Part shown: in pieces, positions 46,401 to 58,937 of the stretch
Position numbering within the stretch: position 1 is the first letter of the stretch
Layout of the letters: each line of letters opens with the position of its first letter
From: Lepeophtheirus salmonis
Taxonomy: Eukaryota; Arthropoda; Copepoda; Siphonostomatoida; Caligidae
Assembly (NCBI RefSeq): GCF_016086655.4
Contig: NC_052139.2
Location: 30,570,002-30,634,001, forward strand
Reading direction: 5' to 3'
DNA: 64,000 nucleotides
The notes under the pieces: model-generated
What the model was told of the DNA's origin: nothing
The model's input: only the letters and a program-made list of their open reading frames with translations
Databases searched by the model: none
Position numbers and translations under genes: made by a program

Positions 46401-49400
46401 AATATCAAATTATGTTATATGCAATCATTCTCAATCGCATCTCCAATTTGGTCAAGTGGGTACGGATGAAGCCATTTGCATTAAGCCACAGGAAATTTAT
46501 ATGTATTCTTGGAGAAGTTCAAAGGCTCAAAAATATTTGCATATAAGAACAGAAAAACATGCAAATGGAGATTCAATGGGGGTCTGGAGTGAAGTTTTTC
46601 CATTGGTATTATCCGAGAAGGAAAATATCGTTCGAAGGACAGGTGATCCTGTTCCAAATACTTTTATAATTAATTTTAAACAAGTGCAACTTTGTCTACA
46701 AGTCACGATTTCCGGGCTCATTGGCAGTGCTTCCTGTCTCAAAGAACCTCTAGAAATCAAACTTGTACCTAAAAAGAATACCTCTTCATCTGATTCAAAT
46801 TCAGAAGAGGATCTTTTGCAGAAAAGGATATTATTAAGCCCATACACTGCTGCTCCTAGCATAATTATGGATCCAGATAGGATAGAAGGGATCAAAATTC
46901 GTATATTGGGTATTGGATTGGCTTGGTCGGGGACCATACCAACAATATTGAATGAAGGCCGAAACCACTCAGTTCTTGTCCGGGTTCCTACAAAAGAAAA
47001 AGAACATTGTCTTACTCTCTGGTGTCGTGTTTTAAGAGAAAGCTATGAGAATGACACTCTGACTAGAATTCTGTACGTTTTCTCTCCCATGTACGTAGCA
47101 AGATCCCTCCTTCCTAATTCCATGTCCACTTATCTATCGGGAAAATCCCTTTCTGGTCCCTTTGAGGTATCTCTTCCTGGAAGGGATTCTCTTGTACAAT
47201 TTGATACTTTAGGAGATGAACTTCAGTACGCTATATCCTTTAAAGTTTGTCAAGAATTGCCGTCCTCTGAGCCCATTCAAATTTCATGGGGCATGATTGA
47301 AAAAATTCGTAAAGTTCAGAATAACAAAGATAAGAAGGATGAATCCTCTATATCTATTGATGAAATGATTTGTAAAATACCTTCAATTAAGGAACCTAAT
47401 TGGCTGATTTCACAAAGTTTTTCCTCTCTGAATGAGCAACCAAAAACTGACGTTCAAATATCCTTTGTTCAAGTACATCCTCTACTCAACACTTTATGTA
47501 TTGAAGTTCGTCCTTCAGTTATTATTATTAATGAGCTTAATGTTACTGCTCTTTTTGAATATGAAGGGAAAACCTGGGATATTGCTTCCCAATCTGTATT
47601 TGTTCCACCTATTCTTACCTCAACGTTTTCTATCGGATTATGTGATGATGAGAACTCGTCATTTTTTTGTTCTCGATTGGAATTGTCTAATCAAGACTGG
47701 AATATTCGTCAACTTATGCCAACAATATCGGGATATATTCCTGTTGAAGGAAGTGTTCAAATTAAGATCCTTGTACGTGAGGATTATATCTGCTATTTGA
47801 CTCTTTGTTCCAACTTTGACACAGAAAGGAATATACGCTCCCTTCACATAAAGCCAACTTTTAATCTAATTCAGAAATTTCCTGAGCCTCTTACTATTGC
47901 CTCACTCTCTGTAGGAGATCAGGCTTTTTGCTCTTTGAATAACTTTTCATTTGCTGGATATTCAATTTGTCAAAACAAAGATGAATCTGTGCCTCTTCTG
48001 TATTGGCAAATAATTGGTTCTCCAGGTCAACGCTTTCTTTCTCTTAGTGATACTAATGGCAACAAAAATGAATGGTCTATTCCTGTGTGTTTGGACGATT
48101 TTCCTTCGGAATTGGATCAGCGTCGTTTCATTGATTTTCCAATTAATGGATATAATATGAAAGATAAACTCAAAATATGCAATTTACCTCTTACCCTGAC
48201 TCTTCACAAACGAGATGAAATGTTTTACATCGTTTTATGTCCTGAGGATCGACCTTTCCTCATGGCTCATAACAATTTACACAAGAATTTTGTGACAGTT
48301 AAACAAATCTTCAAATATCAAGGTTAGTTATTGTTTAATTTCATTGTTTCGCAATCCACATACTCTTAATTAATTAATGTTATGTATTTTCAGAATGTAT
48401 GAAGGGAAAAGAAAATTTTCCTTCGTTTAACTGGATTGAACCTGGACATTCCACATATTTACCTTTGTCCTCTGGATCTCAATCCTCTTTTAAAATTGAA
48501 AATGAAAAGCTCTCATTTATATTTGCATCTACAGGTAAAGTGATTTTGAATCCAACATAGCTCATATTACGATTAATCCTTTAAATTTACTCAGAAAATA
48601 CAACAACGAAAGAAAACATAATTCCTTCCTGGTCTGAGCCCTTGGATGTAGAACCTTCACTCACTGAGTACAGCATTTGGATTCCAAATCATGGGGATTC
48701 CAAAGTTATCATTGACACCATTGGCTACACAACTCATATATTCTTCAAGTCCTTAAGTCAGGAAGAAATTCATGCAAAAGATATTCGAGCCAGAATAAAT
48801 TCCAGTGAAGGGACAGATCCTGCACCTGAAGACCAACAATGCATTAAGCAATCCATTCCATCAAGGAACTTTTTTAAAATAGCAACTAATTCGCCCTTGA
48901 CTCTGTATAATTCACAAAAACAGATCCTCTCTCCTCAGACCTCCTCTAATCAATTGGAAGAATTTCATGCTTATACTTATTTTGAAGAAATTAGTTTTAC
49001 TCTGTCAGATGATGCAATTAGCTCTGATGATTTGATAGATGAATTTGTTAAGTTAACCTTAGACTCTGTTTCAGTAACGATGAGGCCTCGTTTTGAGAAG
49101 CCCTCATTTTTCTTAGATGGAGGGGTCTCAAAGTCAACTGAGATCTGTTTGACAATATTTCAAATTCAATTAGATAATCAAATGTTTAAGAGTAATCGTT
49201 TTGATTTTGGTATTATTGCCATTGGAAAATCGGATGGAGAGGAGGGAAAAGATGAAATTGTGGAGGAGAATGGTGTTCCTTACAGAGTACGTACACGAGT
49301 CAAAGTTCCCATTTCTTCAAGGTCTGAATATATTTACGAGGAATTAAAGAAAAACTCACTTATTCTCTGTCATCTTATTTTTGACGGAAATTACAAGTCA

Positions 49401-50837
49401 AAAGGAATGTTAATCAAATCAGCATCCCTGAATGTTCAACCAATGTTTATTAATATTGAAGATACTTTTCTATATAAAATGACGGAAGTTATCAATTCTT
49501 TCGGTAAACTAAATAACCGATCCCCAACTGAATTAGACTTAATATTGGCTTTATCTTCCAACATTGAAAAATATATTCGTTTGGAGTCAATTCAAATTGA
49601 TCCCATCCGTCTTTCTGTGAGTATTCGAGCATTTGTTAAAATGTACATTGGTGTTCATGAAAGCCCCTTGAATTTTGGAACATTTTCATGTTCTGGGCTC
49701 AATACGACAAGTTCATTCGCTATGGGAAATACTATTGCTCGACATTATATATCGGGGACTCTATTCAAAGCTGGTTGGGTCGTTGGAAGCTTGGACATTC
49801 TTGGAAGCCCAACAGGGTTTACTCGTACTCTTGGAGATGGAGTTAGGGACCTTTTCGCATTGCCTTATGAAGGTAGTTTTAGAGGTCCTTGGGCTTTTAT
49901 TTCTGGACTTGTTCACGGATCTTCCTCTCTTGTCAAGCATATAACTGCTGGTACCTTGACTTCCGTGACAAATTTTGCGAGTTCGGTTTCACGAAATCTA
50001 GATCGACTTTCACTTGATTGTGAACATCAAGAGAGAAATGAAGTATCACGAAGATCTTCAAAACCCTCAGGCTTAGGTCAAGGTATTCTTTATGGATTGA
50101 GTGGTGTTGGTATTGGAATTCTTGGGGCTATTGGTGGAATTGCACATCATCCACTGCAGGCTATGTTTGAGTCGGGAGCAAGTCCAACAGGACTAATTGG
50201 AGGAGTGACCAGAGGGATTGCTGGTGTTGTCACAAAACCCCTTGGTGGTGCAGCAGAATTTATTGCATTAACAGGACAAGGGATACTTCGTGGCACAGGT
50301 TGGAGTAGAGACATTCGTCTAAGATCTGGAAACACAACAGATAGGGTGTCATCCATTGAGCCCGGTGAGTTAATGTATTCATGGAAAATATTAGACCACG
50401 GTCTTGATTGGTATCATACATCCATTGTATATCTACTCAATGCATCAGAGGAAGACGATATAACTTCAAGTGTAACAATCCTTTTAACAACGGAAGCCAT
50501 TTTCCTCATTTCAAATGACTCTTCTAAAACGAGGATCTATTCTCTTATTTCGTTGGAACTTCAGAGCGATGCAGATGATCCAAACAAATTCTCGCTCCTC
50601 TACTATAAATCCCTCAATATTGACGAAGAGGAGCGACACAAAACGGACCGCGTAACACAGTTTGTTCTCGGCTTGAGTGGACAAAGTGATCCCATGTTTG
50701 TCAGAAATAAAATACCCTTAAATGAAAAATGTGTGGAGATGAGTTTCATTGCTTCGCCTTTTGCTGTTGAATATTTTAACTCCTTGTTCATTTTAGCAAA
50801 AAGACAAAATAATAATAAAGGTTTCGACTCTCTGTGA
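37451..50837 (+). CDS. VPS13B: Vacuolar protein sorting-associated protein 13B (COH1 homologue)
   Basis: Bridge-like lipid transfer protein of the Golgi and endosomes. Exons 37451-37715, 37792-43787 (6 kb), 45558-45875, 45931-48322, 48394-48534 and 48595-50837 give 3784 residues; human VPS13B is about 4022. The N-terminal chorein region is clear: LESYITPIILSYVEKYAKNL, FSLWGGDAVFSNLDLRLDVL, FTFVSGHIHELHIHVPWTRL, then PPGYVQSLINKIISNV and CLDKRNASGKIECYQEPLLY. A long beta-rich groove follows. The VPS13 adaptor-binding segment lies in the 45.9-48.3 kb exon. The conserved C-terminal region includes GGVTRGIAGVVTKPLGGAAE and GTGWSRD. The wording matches VPS13B rather than VPS13A/C/D. Intron 2 (43788-45557) hosts an antisense gene. 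Confidence 0.94.
43863..44804 (-). CDS. Secreted PEBP family protein, nested antisense in VPS13B intron 2
   Basis: Phosphatidylethanolamine-binding fold. Exons on minus 44753-44804, 44266-44524, 43939-44189 and a tiny last exon 43863-43873 give 190 residues. The first exon encodes a signal peptide (MICSINLLFLLLGSILT), so it is likely secreted. Ligand-pocket motifs are present: IMIDPDAPSKINPKFR, YLHWVI, and GSGPHRYVFLLYEQ. The polypyrimidine tract and CAG before 43873 support the last splice, ending AGNYYIAENK. Reading through instead continues to a stop at 43859 for 213 residues, also in frame. Family members include kinase and protease inhibitors and odorant-binding-like proteins. Which one is not assigned. 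Confidence 0.82.
44805..45557. other. Remainder of VPS13B intron 2, upstream of the nested PEBP gene
   Basis: AT-rich intron sequence that must hold the PEBP promoter on the minus strand. It contains a TA-type tract near 45042-45050 and a T12-type run near 45418. No other gene seen. Confidence 0.4.
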
Positions 50838-51544
50838 TATACTTAATTAATATGTACAATATTTTATCTACATTCATAATTTTTGTAATTATAAAAGTGA
50901 ATTGTTGTAGTGTTCCATTTTGTTTTGTTTTTTTAGGTTTTATATATATATATTTTTCCCATTTCTGTTATTTTGCTGCTACTATCTATTTGGAGTGATT
51001 AATAATTATTTGATATATTTTAGATGAGTACATCCCATGTTATGTAATGTTTTTTTACCATTATGAAATAATAAGAGTGGAAAGAAATTACTTCAAGATT
51101 TATAAACCTTATGATTTATTCAAAGAGTAATAACTAATCATATTAGTGAGAACGTTACAATAATATTAATGTAATTAGTGTAACAATGCACAGTACAATA
51201 ATGAATACAATTTTTTTTAATAACAATTAAGAGTAGTAATAATAACGAATATAATTATCATAGTTCCCAACACCATTTTGATAAAAAGAGATCACTTATA
51301 TGTATTATGGAGTCAGTGATTTGTGACGCATCAAATCATTTTAATATATAAAATTAGTGCCGTTAGAGCAAGATTTTATAATGATTACCTTTTTTTTTTT
51401 TTTTACAAAGGATACGTTTAAAAACAAGAAATAATACTATTTAGAAATAAGTAATTAATGAATCACCAGGAGATCCCAATATCTAACTAAGATATTTGGT
51501 CTTTATAATACTTTTTAGTAATGTAGCTAGTTGTCTTTGGGTAA
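50838..51544. other. Convergent spacer between VPS13B and the PAN-ZP gene
   Basis: AT-rich 3' untranslated and intergenic DNA of about 700 bp with runs of T and polyadenylation-like AATAA motifs. No gene, RNA or bounded repeat seen. Confidence 0.45.
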
Positions 51545-54500
51545 TTACCTCATGTAGTCTCTATGACACGTTGGAGACTTGAGGGATTTTTTAAGGGATC
51601 TTTTAACACAGTAAAAGCAAATGGTACAAATATAAAGCACAACCAACAGAGTGCAGGTTACAATTAGTGCTAAAACGGAGGAACGAGTTGGACAGTCTTC
51701 GAAATTAGATGATAAAAACACATCTTCAGAGGGGGATGATTGATGACGATTCCAGTCAACTGGATTAGCGTGAAATACGGTATCATTGCTAATAGTGGTC
51801 ATTGGTGTCTCTTGAGAGTTCTTGACCTTATCAAATTCTTTAGTATCTGTTTGTTCATCCCCATAGTCCAAGACAATGATTTCGTGACTCAAACGCATTT
51901 GAGGTTCTTCATCATTGATGTCTTCATTGCCGATGGCTCTTCGCCTACGCTTTCTTCCCCATGATTCAAACCCTTCACGACCAAAGATACAGCTGGCCTG
52001 ATTATTAAAAAAGAAAAAAAAAAGATTATAGTAGTAAGAGACAAACAAAAAAAAAAAAAAAAAAAAACACTTACGGGTTCACAAGGGCCTAGACAATATT
52101 TTACATTACATTGAAATATAACACCATAGGACTCTGTAAACCGAAAGGCTTCATATTCAGAAATAAGAGCATTGCTATCCGGAGTGAATCGAGGGAATAT
52201 GGTGGGCTCAAAGGGGCAACCATTTTCATCAATGATGGGAAAGGTAGAGCGTGAATCCTTGGCCATAGCAACACAAGATCTGGCAAAGATACCATATGGG
52301 GTCTTGTCTGGGATTTCAATCTTGAATCGAAGTTTATCTCCAATACGAACGGTCTCCACTTCCTTTCCTTTTTTATCTAAAATACTTATTCTAGGTGCTG
52401 GAGCTTCAGGAGCTGAAGTGATAGAGATCATGTCAGGATCTCTAATGGGCATCATACCAAATGTGATGTTCTTAGAACTAGTATCATAAGTACAACGAAC
52501 TTTGTAGATTTTGTCGGTCTTGGTCATTACAACGCTATGTCTTTGAACAACAACCGTGTTGGTATAAACACCATTCTAGATCATGATTTGCATATTAATC
52601 ATAATATTACGTAAAAATAATAGTATATATTACCACAGACTGTGTATTACAATCTTGTCCAGACATGGTTAGATCCAATCGAAAGGCATTGCTATTAATA
52701 ACATCAACATTACAGGTTTCTGATCTTCCTAGAGCGTAAATTCGCCCACTGAATGGACGATTAGTTCCCACATTGACGACGATTCTTGTATCTTTGCAAT
52801 GAACGGTGACTATAAAATAATTAAAAATACATCAAGTTGGATTTAATCCGTAGATCCCTTTCATGTCTCACCATCGTAGCAAGTTCCCAAAAAATCACAA
52901 TTTACATCCTTGTCAATTTCATTTATGTTGCTTGGAGGATTGTAATTACCATTATTGCCACCAGAGGATGTAGAAAATCCATTAGAGGCTCCACCACTAA
53001 GATTGTTACTGTTCAGGTTTGTATTACCATTGGAGAATCCATTGTTGTTAGAATTGCCATTTCCATTATTATTTGAGGATGGCGGATATTTATTAACCCC
53101 ATTTCCATTAAAAGACCCCCCCATTTATGGATGAACCACCAAATTTATCATCCGAGTTGGATCCACCAATGAATACATTTCCTCCTCCACCATTTCCTCC
53201 TGAGAAGACATTACCACCATTGTTAGAAGTAGATGGAGGGCCAAAGGACGAGCTTCCGCCAATATTATTATTGCTACTTCCAAGTCCATCTGGTTTTCCC
53301 GTAAAAAGTCCACTGCTTCCTCCACTAAAGGCAGATCCACCGTTATTCACATTGTTGTTTGAAGTTGTGAATGAAGATGTTACTCCATTATTGTTGTTGT
53401 TGCTGCTGCTACTACTGAGACCGCTATTCGAGGGCAATCCTCCAGATGACAAAGTATCAGAGGATGAAGATGAGCTTCCTGAATTTGTATCCCCTGAAGC
53501 CAAAAAGATACAAAAAAAAAAAGGTTCTTAATAAGTAATCAACCTACTAGATCAACAACACATTTTGAAAAGACTAATAGAGAGGGAACTAGGAAGCCCA
53601 AAACCGATTCATGCAGAGAGAATACCCAAGAAAGTTTTTTATCATTGGTCATTCATCCTATGCTTCGCCTCATAAGTCATAACATAATAATATGTACAAT
53701 TAAGTGTTTGGAAAATTCATATTTACATAGATAGGACACATACAACATTGATGGATAGATATTTTCAAATTATTATATATACCGACATTCGTAACAGCTA
53801 TTAAGCCCATAATATCAATAATATTTCATTCTTCCCCGGCCGCCACAAGCAAATCCAATCGCAACCATATATATTTTAATAATGAATATAATTAAAAAAA
53901 AAAAAATCTGCAAACTTTTTACCGAGAGATTCTTTTGAGACTCTGAAGAGTGATGCAAAAGGATCGACTCCAGGGAGACTCAACGCCTTACGACGAAGAC
54001 TCCCTCCTTTTCCCTTCTCATAACAGGTGATTTGAGTAATATATCTCCTATCTTTTGTAACTACTCTTTTACACAACATGGTATCGTCCTCCTGATTGGA
54101 TTCATCTTTCTCATCACCAAAGTCCAGACTCTTGGGCATTTTCATTCCATCTAAAAATGATAGGATTTTTTTTTTTTTTTTTGATGGTTGTATCTTAACT
54201 ATTTTGAAAACTCTTAATTAATTGATTGATGAGGATCACTCAAGACCAACAATAGGAATGTCAAAAAAGTAATAAGGTATATTATATTATTAAGAATGAC
54301 TAATTAATTATAGGAAACATAGTAACATTACTGATGACATCATAAAAATCTTCCTTTGGATGATTCTCTCTTTCGCTAGTACAAGATTAGATTTTGAGTG
54401 ACACAAACAAATACAAAAAAGAACAACCAGCAAGTACTCTTAGACCTAAGTACTCAATAATTATTAGTATGAACATAATGTGGGCTAAGGTGACCAACCG

Positions 54501-57464
54501 TACTCTTTTTTTTTCCAGAGCGTTTAAAGACTTTTTTATCAAGTAATTATCTGTACGATTTGCTTAAGGGTCAAGTCGATTTTTAAAAGGATTCATAATA
54601 TCAGGGGACATTCAGAAACCCGTAGGACTACAAACTAAGTTTATTCTCGTTGAAGAGGGCTCATCTTAAAAGTACGTAGATCTGAATTATATACCTAAAT
54701 AATTTTTCTTTTCAACATAACTTCTATAGATTAAATTCTTTTAAAAAGGCCACATGAGGTTTAAAAAGTTCATTTAACACGTAAAATACACGTAATGAAG
54801 GATTATTTTGGTTCTAGGGGGTGGAAAAGGGGTTTGGCCTAGACAGCCCCCACTCTCGACGCCTTTGATTATAGAGTATTTCTTTTATTCGAATTCAAAA
54901 AGTTTTGTGTCTAGACGAGAAAAAAATCTGGTTAAAAATCTTATAGGAGAAGTTGGAAAATTATATTAAAGGGGAGGTTGGGGTGGCAAATTAGTTTTAT
55001 TTACATACTTAGTCTGTATAGGGACTGTAACGTCCGGCACGACTTTTCTGCAGATGCAAAACTCTCAAGGATTTTGAAACGATAAAAATGTATCTAAACA
55101 TTATGAAATGCGAAAAATCCAAGTTCAGAGCAAAGATAGATTCTATTTTTAGTCTTTCGGAATGCATTGTATTTTTGACTGTACAATTTTAACGAGTATA
55201 TAGTCAACTGTCTGTCCACCCCCTGAAACCAGACATTTCATGGATTTATATGATGTAAAAAGTTGAAAATATGTTCAGGGGGAGAACGTTTGCTCAGCCT
55301 ATATAGGTACATTCTAATATCCAGGGGTGTCCGAAGGGGGTAGGATGTAGCCCCTCTCGAAAATTAAGAAATTTTGCTTTTTACTAGAAAATTTAAAATT
55401 TGATTTTTTTTTTTCAAAAAAAATAAATATTTGAAATTTATTTTAATTTTTTTGTAAACTGTGGATTTTTTTTTTTGTCAAAAATAAATAATTTTTTTGA
55501 GAATAACTAAGGGTTTTGAAATTTTTAACCAAAAAATTAAAAAAATTCTGAAATAGCTGTGGATTTTTGAATTTTTTTACCTAAAAATTGAATATTTTAT
55601 ATTCTTTTTGAGAAAATTTAATTTTGTGCGAATGCCTGTGGATGATTTATTTTTTTCTCCCCAAAAAAATTCAATATTTGAAATTAAATTTTTCAAATTG
55701 TTTTCTAAAAAAAAAAAAAAAAATTCGAATTTTTTTTCGAAAATTAAGCACCCCCCCCTAAAAAAGGAATATATAATCCTGCGGACGCCCCTGATATCAC
55801 AACTACATCTACGAATTAAAAAAAAAAAACTACTTACGTCCACAACGGTTTTCATAATAGCTGCCTATGCGACCCCCATTAGGTATATTTGCAGGGTTTA
55901 TATTACTTTTGGTAAAACTAGCCTCATAGTCGGGTAATGTCCAATGATCCAAATGAAATAATTTGCAATTATAGTCATTCCCTGAGGGAGCTCCCAAATA
56001 CAGATAGGATCTACACAGGAATTCAGCTTCGATATTACAAGCACGATCACAGGCTTGAATACTATTGGCCTAATTATTTAAAAAAAGAAAAGAAAAACAA
56101 TTAAAATTAACGTGACTGAAAAGCAACTCTATTCATTCATCACACGTACCATGAGCTCTTTATCCACATAGAACTGTACTCCAACATGCAGGGATATTTT
56201 TTGATCTGGGATACCAATCTTGGGGATTTGATAATTTCTCACGGAATTCAAACAGGCATCAGAAGCTAGAAAGTTAAAAAAAAGAAAAGAAAAAGTTTTG
56301 ATTAACTTCTATGTGTGCCATAATCATCATTTCAAAAAGGATTTCTCTTATGTGTGAGAAAATCTGTTCAGTTTATCTGATGGATGTATAATTGTTAATA
56401 ATACTAATAAAAGTCTGTTTAAACTTCTTTTTTTTGGGGAGTAGAATTAATTAAAAGATTAACTTTCAGTGAATTTCACTTTTTTTGTTGTTGTTCTAAG
56501 CAAGTAAGTAATTTGGTGCAATAAGCAATTTAATGTACTTAGAGTTTACGAGAGACAAAGGAACGAGTGGGGAAAAACTGCATATATCACGATACGCCTC
56601 TGACCATCACATAATGGAAAAATTATAATCCTTTTTTTTAACGTATACATAAAAGATATAATCCATACGTCTTACCTGAGAGACAAAGATTTTCAAAGTA
56701 GTCAACCCCCTGAGCATCCACAAAGTCCACAGGAGCATAGTCTTTACGAACCGTGCGACGATCATGATCCGAGAGTCGACATTGAAGTGTCACATAATTG
56801 TATTCCGCACTTCGACAAATGAAATTACGTTCATTGAGACAGGCAGCAAGGCAAGCCTCTTTTGTGGACGTGAAAATCAGGGCCTTATCGTGTCCAGATA
56901 TCATTTTATTCGGAACACGCTCAAAATTCCAGGGTCTCTTGCAGACTTTATCTATATATATATGCATATTAAGTAAGTAACTATAAAACTATTCAGAGGA
57001 GCCCATGTAAGATTATATAATTACCTGAGCGAATTGACATTTTGACCATATAGTAGGAATTTAGCTTGGAGCTGGGGTTTGCTGTTGGATTGTTAGCCTG
57101 AGTTCCATTTTGAAGGAGACAAACCGTATCTTGTCGTAGAGGATTTTTGAGTACTTGGAAGCTAAAAGATGCTGCTTGACACTCTGGTTCTTCTCGACAC
57201 CATCCTTGGCACTCATAGAGAGATAGATTCCGTATAGTATAGTAGGTTTCTCCGGCATAGCTTAGATCTGTGAGTTTTTCAAAGGCCGTTCGTCCTAAGG
57301 ATAGATGGATTGATCTGTATTTTATTTCGATTACACGTTATATATATATATTAATCATTACCTATCACGTTATCTACAAAGGTCAGTCCAAGGACAATCA
57401 CAATCAACGACAAATGGCTCGTGGACGCCTTTCTTCTATTAGATCCTAGCAACATCATCATCAT
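51545..57464 (-). CDS. PAN/apple and ZP domain transmembrane protein (NompA or Neyo/Morpheyus-like)
   Basis: Ten exons on minus: 57362-57464, 57025-57294, 56676-56945, 56150-56265, 55838-56069, 53923-54150, 52872-53493, 52634-52809, 52075-52575 and 51545-51997. Near 989 residues. A signal-anchor like N terminus (HLSLIVIVLGLTFVDNV) is followed by three PAN domains (CQGWCREEPECQAASFSF; CLAACLNERNFICRSAEYNY; CDRACNIEAEFLCRSYLYLG). A Ser/Asn/Gly-rich linker is encoded by 52872-53493. A ZP domain follows (VTVHCKDTRIVVNVG ... KYCLGPCEP, CIFG), then a furin-type RKRRRR site and a transmembrane segment (VLALIVTCTLLVVLYICTIC). PAN-plus-ZP proteins of arthropods link cells to apical cuticle. The linker exon has a run of seven G on minus at about 53116, one too many for the frame. 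Confidence 0.85.
55322..55793. mobile_element. AT-rich MITE-like element, complete copy, inside a PAN-ZP intron
   Basis: A 472-bp element with inverted termini CAGGGGTGTCCGAAG and the reverse complement of CAGGGGCGTCCGCAG. It is flanked by ATATC on both sides (55317-55321 and 55794-55798). The interior consists of A/T runs with ATAGCTGTGGATTTTTGAA-type units and no coding. It is the only copy in the window with both ends. The terminal CAGGGG resembles hAT, but a 5-bp flank does not fit the usual 8. Confidence 0.72.
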
Positions 57465-58799
57465 CTTAATTGTCTAGGAAATGGTAAACAATAAGATAAA
57501 AAAAAAAAATGAAATACAATAAAATAATTATTTTGGAAACCGCGGAAGACTTCCTCGAGAATAATTCTTTATTAGCATAAACGTGATATAGTCATATTAT
57601 GTATATATATTTTTGGTCAATCATGGGAAAAAGTAGGATTTGGTGTGAAGGGAAGGGGGAAGGCTTCGCCAACCATCGAACTAAGAATATGTAAATGATC
57701 AATCTCTGAGTCATTCATCAAAATTAGATTGTTTTCAATACTACATTAGATATATAATATTGAACAATGAAAGATATATATATATAATAATCATAATCCC
57801 TTCAGCAACTTCCTCCCCAATTTGTGTATATATTTCTTTTTGATATATTTCTATAATAGTTTATTTCTACATACAACGACTTAGGAGTACAATTTCCCGT
57901 TATTTTTACCCTCTTCATTTTCCCAGAACATATTTTCATATGTATAATATTTACTTAAATGTAATCATATTTTAGAAAATCCTCCCATTATTAAAATAAA
58001 ACAAAATATGTATCTAATTATTATATAATAATAAAATTGTTTCGAATAACAAGAAAAAGTTAAGCTTCACAAATGGCCCCCCTAACCACAAAAATAGAAA
58101 CCATATCCTGATTGCTATCAGGATATTTGCGAAAATCAACAAGTTTTTTAAAGTTCGGGGTTATTTTGTTAGACGGATTTATGAACAATATTTCGGTCGT
58201 TCAAACTGTAGTCTAAAAACTCTTGACAGAAAATTGACCATAAATAAATATTCTAAATAAAAGGTCATCATATATCTATTTTGTATTTCGGCTTTAAAAA
58301 ACCGTTCATTTTAAAAATTGTGGAACGGATTTTTTTAAATAAATATTTTCGGCGTGGGTCAAAATGAGTTGCCGGTCAAAATAGGTCATGGTGAGCCCTT
58401 TTCTACCCCTTCTCCCAAAAATGATAAGGTTATAATTCAAAAATTGTACTTTATAAATTTATTAGTACAAACGGGGGCCCTTAATATAAAGACAATTTTG
58501 AATCAAATAAAGAAAAGGAGAAAATCCAAAGGTATTTTTCGATTGTAGTCAATCATAGGGATATTTCAAATTCCTAGATTACAGGTCCTTGAGTCTACAA
58601 AAACACACTATATCAGATCAATAAACACCAAGGGGAAATCTATGGGCGAAAATACTTCTTTTAAGGGAACATTACGTGCTATAAATGGTAAAAGACTGGA
58701 CTTTTCCATAGATTGGTTCATTTACAGAAACATTTATGTAGAAACTGTGGAGGAGATAAATTGTTTTTTGTCTGTCAAATTGAAAAAGAAAGCCTAGGA

Positions 58800-58912
58800 C
58801 ATTTTTTTCTCAAAATATAAGAGTACTGAGATTTATTGGAAATTTGTTCGTTTTAGAAATATCAACTTTGATGAAACCCAAGATGGGGTGGGGTTTCTTT
58901 CAATTATGATGC
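58800..58912 (-). repeat. Dispersed AT-rich repeat, copy C (inverted)
   Basis: The reverse complement starts GCATCATAATTGAAAG and contains AAAGTTGATATTTC and GAACAAATTTCCAATAAATC, matching 33349-33440 closely. It is directly followed on plus by a TA microsatellite. Confidence 0.6.
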
Positions 58913-58916
58913 AATG

Positions 58917-58937
58917 TATATATATATATATATATAT
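58917..58937. repeat. TA dinucleotide microsatellite
   Basis: About ten TA units. Confidence 0.85.

Noticed and set aside
53127..53531. Pro/Leu-rich open frame on plus opposite the PAN-ZP linker
   Set aside because: Mirror of the Ser/Asn/Gly-rich linker codons on the true strand.
54820..54880. GC-rich patch with GACGCC and GGGGGTGG resembling an AT-rich MITE terminus
   Set aside because: Too short and diverged to call, and no partner end was found.
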